Below are positions 36,547 through 49,956 of a DNA stretch of 64,000 bases, piece by piece (position 1 is the first letter of the stretch; each line of letters opens with the position of its first letter). The stretch is taken from assembly GCA_027186245.1 (NCBI GenBank), contig CP114482.1, positions 22,587,209-22,651,208 on the forward strand, read 5' to 3'. The notes under the pieces were generated by a model. The model saw nothing but the letters and a program-made list of their open reading frames with translations. It ran no database searches and had not been told where the DNA came from. This DNA comes from Coriaria nepalensis. Its lineage: Eukaryota; Streptophyta; Magnoliopsida; Cucurbitales; Coriariaceae. Position numbers and translations under genes: made by a program.

Positions 36547-37386
36547 CTAAAATTATGCATTGTTGTCTTCAATAGATTAATTACAAGTTACGTAAGAAAA
36601 TAATGTTTGAAGGGCGAAAATAGAATTCGTTCGAATTAATTTAGAATGATTTAATGACTAGAAGAGACTCAATGACATGACTTTAAGCCTAAACAAATGC
36701 ATTGTTGCCTTCAATAGATAAACTGCAAGTTACGCACGAAAGTCATGTTTAAAGGCTGAATTTCGTTCGAAGTGATTTAGAATGATTTACTGACTAAAAG
36801 AGACGCAAAAATATGACTTTAAGGATAAAAAAATGCATAGTTGCCATCAATAGATCAATTGCAAGTTATGCATGACAGTCGCGTGCTAAATGCAAAAAGA
36901 GAATTGGTTCGAAGTGCGTTCAAGCAATTTAATGATTAAAAAGACTGAGTGATATGCTTTTTAACGCTAAAATAATGCATTGTTGTCTTCAATAGATTAA
37001 TTACAAGTTATGTTAGAAAATAATGTTTGAAGGACAAAAATAGAATTTGTTCGAATTAATTTAGAATGATTTAATGACTCGAAGAGACTCAATGACATGA
37101 CTTTAAGCCTAAACAAATGCATTGTTGCCTTCAATAGATCAACTGCAAGTTACGCACGAAAGTCATGTTTAAAGGCTGAATTTTGTTCGAAGTGATTTAG
37201 AATGATTTACTGACTAAAACAGACGCAAAAATATGACTTTAAGGCTAAAAAAATGCATAGTTGCCATCAATAGATCAATTGCAAGTTATGCATGAAAGTC
37301 GCGTTCTAAATGCAAGAGGAGAATTGGTTTGAAGTGCGTTCAAACAATTTAATGATTGAAAAGATTGAGTGATGTGCTTCTTAATG
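36547..37386 (+). repeat. Two transition units
   Basis: Units at 36547 and 36967 are full A-B-C trimers. Private alleles are GACAGTCGCGTGC near 36875, GATTAAAAAGAC near 36935, TTATGTTAG, GAATTTGTTCG (EcoRI lost) and GACTCGAAGAG. No longer series was identified. Confidence 0.72.
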
Positions 37387-39066
37387 CTAAAATTATGCAT
37401 TGTTCTCTTCAATAGATTAATTACAAGTTACGTAAGAAAATAATGTTTGAAGCGCAAAAATAGAATTCGTTCGAATGAATTTAGAATGATTTAATGACTA
37501 GAACAGACTCAATGACATGACTTTAAGGCTAAACAAATGCATTGTTGCCTTGAATAGATCAACTGCAAGTTACGCACGAAAGTCATGTTTAAAGGCCGAA
37601 TTTCGTTTGAAGTGATTTAGAATGATTTACTGACTAAAAGAGACGCAAAAATATGACTTTAAGGATAAAAAAATACATAGTTGCCATCAATAGATCAATT
37701 GCAAGTTATGCATGAAAGTCGCGTTCTAAATGCAAAAGGAGAATTGGTTTGAAGTGCGTTCAAACAATTTAATGATTGAAAAGACTGAGTGATGTGCTTT
37801 TTAATGCTAAAATTATGCATTGTTCTCTTCAATAGATTAATTACAAGTTACATAAGAAAATAATGTTTGAAGGGCAAAAATAGAATTCGTTCGAATTAAT
37901 TTAGAATGATTTAATGACTAGAAGAGAATCAATGACATGACTTTAAGCCTAAACTAATGCATTGTTGCCTTCAATAGATAAACTGCAAGTTACGCACGAA
38001 AGTCATGTTTAAAGGCTGAATTTCGTTCGAAGTGATTTAGAATGATTTACTGACTAAAAGAGACGCAAAAATATGACTTTAAGGATAAAAAAATGCATAG
38101 TTGCCATCAATAGATCAATTGCAAGTTATGCATGAAAGTCGAGTTCTAAATGCAAAAGGAGAATTGGTTTGAAGTGCGTTCAAACAATTTAATGATTGAA
38201 AAGACTGAGTGATGTGCTTTTTAATGCAAAAATTATGCATTGTTCTCTTCAATAGATTAATTACAAGTTACGTAAGAAAATAATGGTTGAAGGGCAAAAA
38301 TAGAATTCGTTCGAATGAATTTAGAATGATTTAATGACTAGAACAGACTCAATGACATGACTTTAAGGCTAAACAAATGCATTGTTGCCTTGAATAGATC
38401 AACTGCAAGTTACGCACGAAAGTCATGTTTAAAGGCCGAATTTCGTTTGAAGTGATTTAGAATGATTTACTGACTAAAAGAGACGCAAAAATATGACTTT
38501 AAGGATAAAAAAATACATAGTTGCCATCAATAGATCAATTGCAAGTTATGCATGAAAGTCGCGTTCTAAATGCAAAAGGAGAATTGGTTTGAAGTGCGTT
38601 CAAACAATTTAATGATTGAAAAGACTGAGTGATGTGCTTTTTAATGCTAAAATTATGCATTGTTCTCTTCAATAGATTAATTACAAGTTATGTACGAAAA
38701 TAATTTTTAAAGGGCAAAAATAGAATTCGTTCGAATTAATTTAGAATGATTTAATGACTAGAAGAGACTCAATGACATGACTTTAAGCCTAAACTAATGC
38801 ATAGTTGCCTTCAATAGATAAACTGCAAGTTATGCACGAAAGTCATGTTTAAAGGCTGAATTTCGTTCGAAGTGATTTAGAATGATTTACTGACTAAAAG
38901 AGACGCAAAAATATGACTTTAAGGCTAAAAAAATGCATAGTTGCCATCAATAGATCAATTGCAAGTTATGCATGAAAGTCGAGTTCTAAATGCAAAAGGA
39001 GAATTGGTTTGAAGTGCGTTCAAACAATTTAATGATTGAAAAGACTTAGTGATGTGCCTTTTAATG
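37387..39066 (+). repeat. Dimer HOR (840 bp, two copies)
   Basis: Copies lie at 37387-38226 and 38227-39066. In each, the first unit has TTCGAATGAATTTAG, GAACAGAC, TTGCCTTGAATAG and AAATACATAG. The second has TAAGCCTAAACTAATG, ATAGATAAACTGC and AAAGGCTGAATTTC. The second units have diverged in A (GTTACATAAG against TTATGTACGAAAATAATTTTT). Confidence 0.86.
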
Positions 39067-41586
39067 CTAAAATTATGCATTGTTCTCTTCAATAGATTAA
39101 TTACAAGTTACGTAAGAAAATAATGTTTGAAGGGCAAAAATAGAATTCGTTCGAATGAATTTAGAATGATTTAATGACTAGAACAGACTCAATGACATGA
39201 CTTTAAGGCTAAACAAATGCATTGTTGCCTTCAATAGATAAACTGCAAGTTATGCACGAAAGTCATGTTTAAAGGCTGAATTTCGTTCGAAGTGATTTAG
39301 AATGATTTACTGACTAAAAGAGACGCAAAAATATGACTTTAAGGATAAAAAAATGCATAGTTGCCATCAATAGATCAATTGCAAGTTATGCATGAAAGTC
39401 GAGTTCTAAATGCAAAAGGAGAATTGGTTTGAAGTGCGTTCAAACAATTTAATGATTGAAAAGACTTAGTGATGTGCTTTTTAATGCTAAAATTATGCAT
39501 TGTTCTCTTCAATAGATTAATTACAAGTTACGTAAGAAAATAATGTTTGAAGGGCAAAAATAGAATTCGTTCGAATTAATTTAGAATGATTTAATGACTA
39601 GAAGTGACTCAATGACATGACTTTAAGGCTAAACTAATGCATTGTTGCCTTGAATAGATCAACTGCAAGTTATGCACGAAAGTCATGTTTAAAGGCCGAA
39701 TTTCGTTCGAAGTGATTTAGAATGATTTACTGACTAAAAGAGACGCAAAAATATGACTTTCAGGCTAAAAAAATGCATAGTTGCCATCAATAGATCAATT
39801 ACAAGTTATGCATGACAGTCGCGTTCTAAATGCAAAAAGAGAATTGGTTCGAAGGGCCTTCAAACAATTTAATGATTGAAAAGACTGAGTCATATGCTTT
39901 TTAACGCTAACATAATGCATTGTTGTCTTCAATAGATTAATTACAAGTTATGTAAGAAAATAATGTTTGAAGGGCAAAAATTGAATTCGTTCGAATTAAT
40001 TTAGAATGATTTAATGACTAGAAGTGACTCAATGACATGACTTTAAGGCTAAACAAATGCATTGTTGCCTTCAATAGATCAACTGCAAGTTACGCACGAA
40101 AGTCATGTTTAAAGGCCGAATTTCGTTCGAAGTGATTTAGAATTATTTACTGACTAAAAGAGATGCAAAAATATGACTTTAAGGCTAAAAAAATGCATAG
40201 TTGCCATCAATAGATCAATTACAAGTTATGCATGAAAGTCGCATTCTAAATGCAAAAAGAGAATTGGTTCGAAGTGCCTTCAACCAATTTAATGATTGAA
40301 AAGACTGAGTCATATGCTTTTTAACGCTAAAATAATGCATTGTTGTCTTCAATAGATTAATTACAAGTTACGTAAGAAAATAATGTTTGAAGGGCAAAAA
40401 TAGAATTCGTTCGAATGAATTTAGAATGATTTAATGACAAGAACAGACTCAATGACATGACTTTAAGGCTAAACAAATGCATTGTTGCCTTCAATAGATC
40501 AACTGCAAGTTACGCACGAAATTCATGTTTAAAGGCCGAATTTCATTCGAAGTGATTTAGAATGATTTACTGACTAAAAGAGACGCAAAAATATGACTTT
40601 AAGGCTAAAAAAATGCATAGTTGCCATCAATAGATCAATTACAAGTTATGCATGAAAGTCGCGTTCTAAATGCAAAAAGAGAATTGGTTCGAAGTGCCTT
40701 CAAACAATTTAATGATTGAAAAGACTGAGCCATATGCTTTTTAATGCTAAAATAATACATTGTTGTCTTCAATAGATTAATTACAAGTTATGTAAGAAAA
40801 TAATGTTTGAAGGGCAAAAATAGAATTTGTTCGAATTAATTTAGAATGATTTAATGACTAGAAGAGACTCAATGACATGACTTTAAGGCTTAACAAATGC
40901 ATTGTTGCCTTCAATAGATCAACTGCAAGTTACGCACGAAAGTCATGTTTAAAGGCCGAATTTCGTTCGAAGTGATTTAGAATGATTTATTGACTAAAAC
41001 AGACGCAAAAATATGACTTTAAGGCTAAAAAAATGCATAGTTGCCATCAATAGATCAATTGCAAGTTATGCAAGAAAGTCGCGTTTTAAATGCAAAAAGA
41101 GAATTGGTTCTAAGTGCGTTCAAACAATTTAATGATTGAAAAGACTGAGTCATCTGCTTTTTAACTCTAAAATAATGCATTGTTGTCTTCAATAGATTAA
41201 TTACAAGTTATGTAAGAAAATATTGTTTGAAGGGAAAAAATTGAATTCGTTCGAATTAATTTAGAACGATTTAATGACTAGAAGAGACTCAATGACATGA
41301 CTGTAAGGCAAAACTAATGCATTGTTGCCTTCAATAGATCAACTGCAAGTTACGCATGAAAGTCATGTTTAAAGGCCGAATTTCGTTCGAAGTGATTTAG
41401 AAAGATTTGCTGACAAAAAGAGATGCAAAAATATGACTTTAAGGCTAAAAAAATGCATAGTTGCCCTCAATAGATCAATTGCAAGTTATTCATGAAAGTC
41501 GCGTTTTAAATGCAAAAAGAGAATTGGTTCGAAGTGCGTTCAAACAATTTAATCATTGAAAAGACTGAATCATATGCTTTTTAATT
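39067..41586 (+). repeat. Six units without a clear HOR
   Basis: Units start at 39067, 39487, 39907, 40327, 40747 and 41167. The first is a hybrid of the two dimer types: A has GAATGAATTT and GAACAG, while B has ATAGATAAACTGC and GGCTGAATTTC. The others carry private changes (CTAACATAATGC, GAATTATTTACTG, GACAAGAACAGAC, TGCAAGAAAGTC, AGAACGATTTAATG). I see no ordered repetition. Confidence 0.74.
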
Positions 41587-42687
41587 CTAAAATTATGCAT
41601 TGTTGTCTTCAATAGATTAATTACCAGTTACGTAAGATAATAATGTTTGAAGGGCAAAAATAGAATTCGTTCGAATTAATTTAGAATGATTTAATGACTA
41701 GAAGAGACTCAATGACATGACTTTAAGGCTAAACAAATGCATTGTTGCCTTCAATAGATCAACTGCAAGTCACGCACGAAAGTCATGTTTAAAGGTCGAA
41801 TTTCGTTCGAAGTGATTTAGAATATTTTACTGACTAAAAGAGACGCAAAAATATGACTTTCAGACTAAAAAAATGCATAGTTGTCATCAATAGATCAATT
41901 ACAAGTTATGCATGAAAGTCACGTTCTAAATGCAAAAAGAGAATTGGTTCGAAATGCCTTCAAACAATTTAATGATTGAAAAGACTGAGTGATATGCTTT
42001 TTAATACTAAAATAATGCATTGTTGTCTTGAATAAATTAAGTACAAGTTATGTAAGAAAATAATGTTTGAAGGGCAAAAATAGAATTCGTTCGAATTAAT
42101 TTAGAATGATTTTATGACTAGAAGAGACCCAAGGAAAAGGAATGCATTCTTGCCTATAATAGATCAACTGCAAGTTATGCACGAAAGTCATGTTCGAATG
42201 CCGAATTTCATACGAAGTGATTTAGAATGATTTACTGACTAAAAGAGACGCAAAAATATGACTTCAACGCTAAAAAATGCATGGTGCCATCAATAGATCA
42301 ATTGCTAGTTATGCACGAAAGTCGCGTTTTAATTGCAAAAAGAGAATTGGTTCGAAGTGCCTTCAAACAATTTAATGATTGAAAAGACTGAGTCATATGC
42401 TTTTTAATGCTAAAATAATGCATTGTTGTCTTCAATAGATTAATTACAAGTTATGTAAGAAAATAATGTTTGAAGGGCGAGAATAGAATTCGTTCGAATT
42501 AATTTAGAATAATTTAATGACTAGAAGAGACTGAATGACATGACTTTAAGGCTTAACAAATGCATTGTTGCCTTCAATAGATCAACTGCAAGTTACGCAC
42601 GAAATTCATGTTTAAAGGCCGAATTTCATTCGAAGTGATTTAGAATGATTTACTGACTAAAAGAGACGCAAAAATATGACTTTAAGG
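41587..42687 (+). repeat. Long-range duplicated block, left copy
   Basis: Units at 41587 and 42007 and A-B of the unit at 42410 are matched 10468 bp downstream for the first two units (52055, 52475). Shared rare alleles are ATTACCAGTTACGTAAGATAA, ATGACTTTCAGACTAAA, ATAGTTGTCATC and TTGAATAAATTAAGTACAAG. The left copy alone contains a 15-bp net loss at 42129. Confidence 0.87.
42129..42140 (+). other. Indel scar replacing the A/B junction
   Basis: The usual ~27 bp between GAAGAGAC and AATGCATT, which contain the end of A and the start of B, are replaced by the 12-bp CCAAGGAAAAGG. The unit is 403 bp: 15 bp short here, and 2 bp short because it carries the C* start. The related copy near 52600 keeps the normal junction. 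Confidence 0.8.
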
Positions 42688-42829
42688 CAAAACAAATGCA
42701 TAGTTGCCATCAATAGATCAATTACAAGTTATGCGTGAAAGTCGCGTTCGAAATGCAAAAAGAGAATTGATTCGAAGTGCCTTCAAATAATTTAATGATT
42801 GAAAAGACTAAGTGATATGCTTTTTAATG
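42688..42829 (+). repeat. Subunit C before the 2931-bp shift block
   Basis: This C subunit has GGCAAAACAAATGC at its start, a B-like CAAATG in a C context, and GCGTGAAAGTCGCGTTCG. It differs from the C at the same place in the duplicated block near 53171. Confidence 0.7.
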
Positions 42830-45346
42830 CTAAAATAATGCATCGTTGTCTTCAATAGATTAATTACAAGTTATGTAAGAAAATAATGTTTGAAGGGCAA
42901 AAATAGAATTCGTTCGAATTAATTTAGAATGATTTAATGACTAGAAGAGACTCAATGACATGACTTTAAGGCTAAACAAATGCATTGTTGCCTTCAATAG
43001 ATCGACTGCAAGTTATGCATGAAAGTCATGTTCGAATGCCGAATTTCATACGAAGTGATTTAGAATGATTTACTGACTAAAAGAGACGCAAAAATATAAC
43101 TTCAACGCTAAAAAATGCATGGTGCCATCAATAGATCAATTGCTAGTTATGCACGAAAGTCGCGTTTTAATTCCAAAAAGAGAATTGGTTCGAAGTGCCT
43201 TCAAACAATTTAATGATTGAAAAGACTGAGTCATATGCTTTTTAATGCTAAAATAATGCATTGTTGTCTTCAATAGATTAATTACAAGTTATGTAAGAAA
43301 ATAATGTTTGAAGGGCGAGAATAGAATTCGTTCGAATTAATTTAGAATAATTTAATGACTAGAAGAGACTGAATGACATGACTTTAAGGCTTAACAAATG
43401 CATTGTTGCCTTCAATAGATCAACTGCAAGTTACGCACGAAATTCATGTTTAAAGGCCGAATTTCATTCGAAGTGATTTAGAATGATTTACTGACTAAAA
43501 GAGACGCAAAAATATGACTTTAAGGCTAAAAAAATGCATAGTTGCCATCAATAGATCAATTAGAAGTTATGCATGAAAGTCGCGTTCTAAATGCAAAAGG
43601 AGAATTGGTTCGAGGTGCCTTCAAACAATTTAATGATTGAAAAGACTGAGCCATATGCTTTTTAATGCTAAAATAATACATTGTTGTCTTCAATAGATTA
43701 ATTACAAGTTATGTAAGAAAACAATGTTTGAAGGGCAAAAATAGAATTCGTTCGAATTAATATAGAATGATTTAATGACTAGAAGAGACTCAATAACATG
43801 ACTTTAAGGCTAAACAAATGCATTGTTGCCTTCAATAGATCAACTCCAAGTTACGCATGAAAGTCATGTTTAAAGATCGAATTTCGTTCGAAGTGATTTG
43901 GAATGATTTACTGACTATTAGAGCCGCAAAAATATGACTTGAACGCTAAAAAAGGCATAGTTGCCATCAATAGATTAATTGCAAGTTATGCACAAAAGTC
44001 GCATTTTAAATGCAAAAAGAGAATTGGTTCGAAGTGCCTTCAAACAATTTAATGATTGAAAAGACTGAGTGATATGCTTTTTATTGCTAAAATAATGCAT
44101 TGTTGTCTTCAATAGATTAACTACAAGTTACGTAAGAAAGAAATGTTTGAAGGGCAGAAATAGAATTCGTTCGAATTAATTTAGAATGATTTAATGACTA
44201 CAAGAGACTCAATGAAATGACTTTAAGGCTTAACAAACGCATTGTTGCCTTCAATAGATCAACTACAAGTTACGCACGAAAGTCATGTTTCAAGGCCGAA
44301 TTTCGTTTGAAGTGATTTAGAATGATTTACTGACTAAAAGAGACGCAAAAATATGACTTTAAGGCTAAAAAAATGCATAGTTGCCATTAATAGATCAATT
44401 ACAAGTTATGCATGAAAGTCGCGTTCTAAATGCAAAAAGAGAATTGATTCGAAGTGCGTTCAAATAATTTAATGATTGAAAAGACAGAGTGATATGCTTT
44501 TTAATGCTAAAATAATGCATCGTTCTCTTCAATAGATTAATTACAAGTTATGTAAGAAAATAATGTTTGAAGGGCAAAAATAGAATTCGTTCGAATGAAT
44601 TTAGGATGATTTAATGACTAGAAGAGACTCAATGACATGACTTTAAGGCTAAACAAATGCATTGTTGCCTTCAATAGATCAACTACAAGTTACGCACGAA
44701 AGTCATGTTTAAAGGCCGAATTTCGTTTGAAGTGATTTAGAATGATTTACTGACTAAAAGAGACGCAAAAATATGACTTTAAGGCTAAAAAAATGCATAG
44801 TTGCCATCAATAGATCAATTACAAGTTATGCATGAAAGTCGCGTTCTAAATGCAAAAAGAGAATTGATTCGAAGTGCGTTCAAATAATTTAATGATTGAA
44901 AAGACTGAGTGATATGCTTTTTAATGCTAAAATAATGCATCGTTCTCTTCAATAGATTAATTACAAGTTATGTAAGAAAATAATGTTTGAAGGGCAAAAA
45001 TAGAATTCGTTCGAATTAATTTAGAATGATTTAATGACAAGAAGAGACTCAATGACATGACTTGAAGGCTTAACAAATGCATTGTTGCCTTCAATAGATC
45101 AACTGCAAGTTACGCACGAAAGTCATGTTTAAAGGCCGAATTTCGTTCGAAGTGATTTAGAATGATTTACTGACTAAAAGAGACGCAAAAATATGACTTT
45201 AAGGCTAGAAAAATACATAGTTGCCATCAATAAATCAATTGCAAGTTATACATGAAAGTCGCGTTTTAAATGCAAAAGGAGAATTGGTTCGAAGTGCGTT
45301 CAAATAATTTAATCATTGAAAAGACTGAGTGATATGCTTTTTAATG
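42830..45346 (+). repeat. Block repeated at a 2931-bp shift, copy 1
   Basis: Six units (42830, 43248, 43668, 44087, 44507, 44927) recur in the same order from 45761. The series includes the 418-bp B*/C* type, the 419-bp ACTATTAGAGCCGC type, a unit with GACTACAAGAG, and three units with GCATCGTTCTC or GACAAGAAG. In the series 7 units lie between equivalent starts, shortened by small indels. Confidence 0.86.
42972..43247 (+). repeat. Variant subunits B* and C* (representative)
   Basis: B* (42972-43107) reads GTTCGAATGCCGAATTTCAT followed by ACGAAG where B normally has GTTTAAAGGCCGAATTTCGT followed by TCGAAG. TTCGAA is thus lost at its usual place and appears about 16 bp upstream. C* (43108-43247, 140 bp) starts CTAAAAAATGCATGGTGCC, 2 bp shorter than C, and has TTTTAATT before CCAAAAAG here (GCAAAAAG in the others). 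Ten units carry B*/C*, starting at 42007, 42830, 45761, 49957, 52475, 53734, 54992, 56680, 58778 and 62554. None lies to the left of 42 kb. Confidence 0.88.
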
Positions 45347-45760
45347 CTAAAATTATGCATTGTTGTCTTCAATAGATTAATTACAAGTTACGTAAGAAAA
45401 TAATGTTTGAAGGGCAAAAATAGAATTCGTTCGAATTAATTTAGAATGATTTAATGACAAGAAGAGACTCAATGACATGACTTTAAACAAATGCATTGTT
45501 GCCTTCAATAGATCAACTGCAAGTTACGCATGAAAGTCATTTTTAAAGGTCGAATTTCGTTCGAAGTGATTTAGAATGATTTACTGACAAAAAGAGACGC
45601 AAAAATATGACTTTAAGGCTAAAAAAATGCATAGTTGCCATCAATAGATCAATTACAAGTTATGCATGAAAGTCGCGTTCGAAATGCAAAAAGAGAATTG
45701 ATTCGAAGTGCCTTCAAATAATTTAATGATTGAAAAGACTAAGTGATATGCTTTTTAATG
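45347..45760 (+). repeat. 414-bp unit between the two shift-block copies
   Basis: B begins with CTTTAAACAAATGC instead of CTTTAAGGCTAAACAAATGC, a 6-bp loss near 45486 that may have used the short TAA direct repeat at the A/B junction. The rest of the unit is ordinary. Confidence 0.78.
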
Positions 45761-48277
45761 CTAAAATAATGCATCGTTGTCTTCAATAGATTAATTACAA
45801 GTTATGTAAGAAAATAATGTTTGAAGGGCAAAAATAGAATTCGTTCGAATTAATTTAGAATGATTTAATGACTAGAAGAGACTCAATGACATGACTTTAA
45901 GGCTAAACAAATGCATTGTTGCCTTCAATAGATCGACTGCAAGTTATGCATGAAAGTCATGTTCTAATGCCGAATTTCATACGAAGTGATTTAGAATGAT
46001 TTACTGACTAAAAGAGACGCAAAAATATGACTTCAACGCTAAAAAATGCATGGTGCCATCAATAGATCAATTGCTAGTTATGCACGAAAGTCGCGTTTTA
46101 ATTGCAAAAAGAGAATTGGTTCGAAGTGCCTTCAAACAATTTAATGATTGAAAAGACTGAGTCATATGCTTTTTAATGCTAAAATAATGCATTGTTGTCT
46201 TCAATAGATTAATTACAAGTTATGTAAGAAAATAATGTTTGAAGGGCGAGAATAGAATTCGTTCGAATTAATTTAGAATAATTTAATGACTAGAAGAGAC
46301 TGAATGACATGACTTTAAGGCTTAACAAATGCATTGTTGCCTTCAATAGATCAACTGCAAGTTACGCACGAAATTCATGTTTAAAGGCCGAATTTCATTC
46401 GAAGTGATTTAGAATGATTTACTGACTAAAAGAGACGCAAAAATATGACTTTAAGGCTAAAAAAATGCATAGTTGCCATCAATAGATCAATTACAAGTTA
46501 TGCATGAAAGTCGCGTTCTAAATGCAAAAGGAGAATTGGTTCGAAGTGCCTTCAAACAATTTAATGATTGAAAAGACTGAGCCATATGCTTTTTAATGCG
46601 AAAATAATACATTGTTGTCTTCAATAGATTAATTACAAGTTATGTAAGAAAACAATGTTTGAAGGGCAAAAATAGAATTCGTTCGAATTAATATAGAATG
46701 ATTTAATGACTAGAAGAGACTCAATAACATGACTTTAAGGCTAAACAAATGCATTGTTGCCTTCAATAGATCAACTCCAAGTTACGCATGAAAGTCATGT
46801 TTAAAGATCGAATTTCGTTCGAAGTGATTTAGAATGATTTACTGACTATTAGAGCCGCAAAAATATGACTTGAACGCTAAAAAAGGCATAGTTGCCATCA
46901 ATAGATCAATTGCAAGTTATGCACAAAAGTCGCATTTTAAATGCAAAAAGAGAATTGGTTCGAAGTGCCTTCAAACAATTTAATGATTGAGAAGACTGAG
47001 TGATATGCTTTTTATTGCTAAAATAATGCATTGTTGTCTTCAATAGATTAACTACAAGTTACGTAAGAAAAAAATGTTTGAAGGGCAGAAATAGAATTCG
47101 TTCGAATTAATTTAGAATGATTTAATGACTACAAGAGACTCAATGAAATGACTTTAAGGCTTAACAAATGCATTGTTGCCTTCAATAGATCAACTACAAG
47201 TTACGCACGAAAGTCATGTTTAAAGGCCGAATTTCGTTTGAAGTGATTTAGAATGATTTACTGACTAAAAGAGACGCAAAAATATGACTTTAAGGCTAAA
47301 AAAATGCATAGTTGCCATCAATAGATCAATTACAAGTTATGCATGAAAGTCGCGTTCTAAATGCAAAAAGAGAATTGATTCGAAGTGCGTTCAAATAATT
47401 TAATGATTGAAAAGACTGAGTGATATGCTTTTTAATGCTAAAATAATGCATCGTTCTCTTCAATAGATTAATTACAAGTTATGTAAGAAAATAATGTTTG
47501 AAGGGCAAAAATAGAATTCGTTCGAATGAATTTAGAATGATTTAATGACTAGAAGAGACTCAATGACATGACTTTAAGGCTAAACAAATGCATTGTTGCC
47601 TTCAATAGATCAACTACAAGTTACGCACGAAAGTCATGTTTAAAGGCCGAATTTCGTTTGAAGTGATTTAGAATGATTTACTGACTAAAAGAGACGCAAA
47701 AATATGACTTTAAGGCTAAAAAAATGCATAGTTGCCATCAATAGATCAATTACAAGTTATGCATGAAAGTCGCGTTCTAATTGCAAAAAGAGAATTGATT
47801 CGAAGTGCGTTCAAATAATTTAATGATTGAAAAGACTGAGTGATATGCTTTTTAATGCTAAAATAATGCATCGTTCTCTTCAATAGATTAATTACAAGTT
47901 ATGTAAGAAAATAATGTTTGAAGGGCAAAAATAGAATTCGTTCGAATTAATTTAGAATGATTTAATGACAAGAAGAGACTCAATGACATGACTTGAAGGC
48001 TTAACAAATGCATTGTTGCCTTCAATAGATCAACTGCAAGTTACGCACGAAAGTCATGTTTAAAGGTCGAATTTCGTTTGAAGTGATTTAGAATGATTTA
48101 CTGACTAAAAGAGACGCAAAAATATGACTTTAAGGCTAAAAAAATGCATAGTTGCCATCAATAGATCAATTACAAGTTATGCATGAAAGTCGCGTTCTAA
48201 ATGCAAAAAGAGAATTGATTCGAAGTGCCTTCAAACAATTTAATGATTGAAAAGACTGAGTCATATGCTTTTTAATG
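45761..48277 (+). repeat. Block repeated at a 2931-bp shift, copy 2
   Basis: Units at 45761, 46179, 46599, 47018, 47438 and 47858 match those at 42830-45346 in order, including the 418- and 419-bp types. Private changes include TTTTAATGCGAAAATAATAC at the start of the third unit and GATTGAGAAGAC near 46985. After 48277 the next unit no longer matches. Confidence 0.86.
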
Positions 48278-49116
48278 CTAAAATAATACATTGTTGTCTT
48301 CAATAGACTAATTACAAGTTATGTAAGAAAATAATGTTTGAAGGGCAAAAATAGAATTCGTTCGAATTAATAGAGAATGATTTAATGACTAGAAGAGACT
48401 CAATGACATGACTTTAAGGCTAAACAAATGCATTGTTGCCTTCAATAGATCAACTCCAAGTTACGCATGAAAGTCATGTTTAAAGATCGAATTTCGTTCG
48501 AAGTGATTTAGAATGATTTACTGACTATTAGAGCCGCGAAAATATGACTTGAACGCTAAAAAAGCCATAGTTGCCATCAATAGATCAATTGCAAGTTATG
48601 CACAAAAGTCGCATTTTAAATGCCAAAAGAGAATTGGTTCGAAGTGCCTTCAAACAATTTAATGATTGAAAAGACTGAGTGATATGCTTTTTATTGCTAA
48701 AATAATGCATTGTTGTCTTCAATAGATTAACTACAAGTTACGTAAGAAAAAAATGTTTGAAGGGCAGAAATAGAATTCGTTCGAATTAATTTAGAATGAT
48801 TTAAAGACTACAAGAGACTCAATGACATGACTTTAAGGCTTAACAAATGCATTGTTGCCTTCAATAGATCAACTGCAAGTTACGCCTGAAAGTCATGTTT
48901 AAATGCCGAATTTCATTCGAAGTGATTTAGAATGATTTACTGATTAAAAGAGACGCAAAAATATGACTTTATGGCTAAAAAAATGCATAGTTGCCATCAA
49001 TAGGACAAATGCAAGTTATGCATGAAAGTGGCGTTTTAAATGCAAAAGGAGAATCGGTTCGAAGTGCGTTCAAACAATTTAATGATTGAAAAGACTGAGT
49101 GATATGCTTTTTAACG
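48278..49116 (+). repeat. Two mosaic units
   Basis: The unit at 48278 is of the 419-bp ACTATTAGAGCC type (with AATAGACTAATTAC and AATAGAGAATG in A). The unit at 48697 resembles the one at 47018 in A (GACTACAAGAG) but has CGCCTGAAAGTC in B and a unique CAATAGGACAAATGC in C near 48999. Confidence 0.75.
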
Positions 49117-49956
49117 CTAAAATAATGCATTGTTGTCTTCAATAGATTAATTACAAGTTATGTAAGAAAATAATGTTTGAAGGGCAAAAATAGAATTCGT
49201 TCGAATGAATTTAGAATGATTTAATGACTAGAAGAGACTCAATGACATGACTTTAAGGCTAAACAAATGCATTGTTGCCTTCAATAGATCAACTGCAAGT
49301 TACGCACGAAATTCATGTTTAAAGGCCGAATTTCGTTCGAAGTGATTTAGAATGATTTACTGACTAAAAGAGACGCAAAAATATGACTTTAAGGCTAAAA
49401 AAATGCATAGTTGCCATCAATAGATCAATTACAAGTTATGCATGAAAGTCGCGTTCTAAATGCAAAAAGAGAATTGATTCGAAGTGCGTTCAAACAATTT
49501 AATGATTGAAAAGACTGAGTCATATGCTTTTTAATGCTAAAATAATACATTGTTGTCTTCAATAGACTAATTACAAGTTATGTAAGAAAATAATGTTTGA
49601 AGGGCAAAAATAGAATTCGTTCGAATTAATTTAGAATGATTTAATGACAAGAAGAGACTGAATGACATGACTTGAAGGCTTAACAAATGCATTGTTGCCT
49701 TCAATAGATCAACTGCAAGTTACGCACGAAAGTCATGTTTAAAGGCCGAATTTCGTTCGAAGTGATTTAGAATGATTTACTGACTAAAAGAGACGCAAAA
49801 ATATGACTTTAAGGCTAAAAAAATGCATAGTTGCCATCAATAGATCAATTACAAGTTATGCGTGAAAGTCGCGTTCGAAATGCAAGAAGAGAATTGATCC
49901 GAAGTGCCTTCAAATAATTTAATGATTGAAAAGACTGAGTGATATGCTTTTTAATG
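49117..49956 (+). repeat. Two-unit segment of a ~2.1-kb repeat, copy 1
   Basis: Units at 49117 (TTCGAATGAATTTAG, GAAATTCATG) and 49537 (AATAGACTAATTAC, GACTGAATGACATGACTTGAAGG) are matched 2098 bp downstream at 51215 and 51635. Agreement ends in the C subunit of the second unit, where this copy has GCGTGAAAGTCGCGTTCG. Confidence 0.82.
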
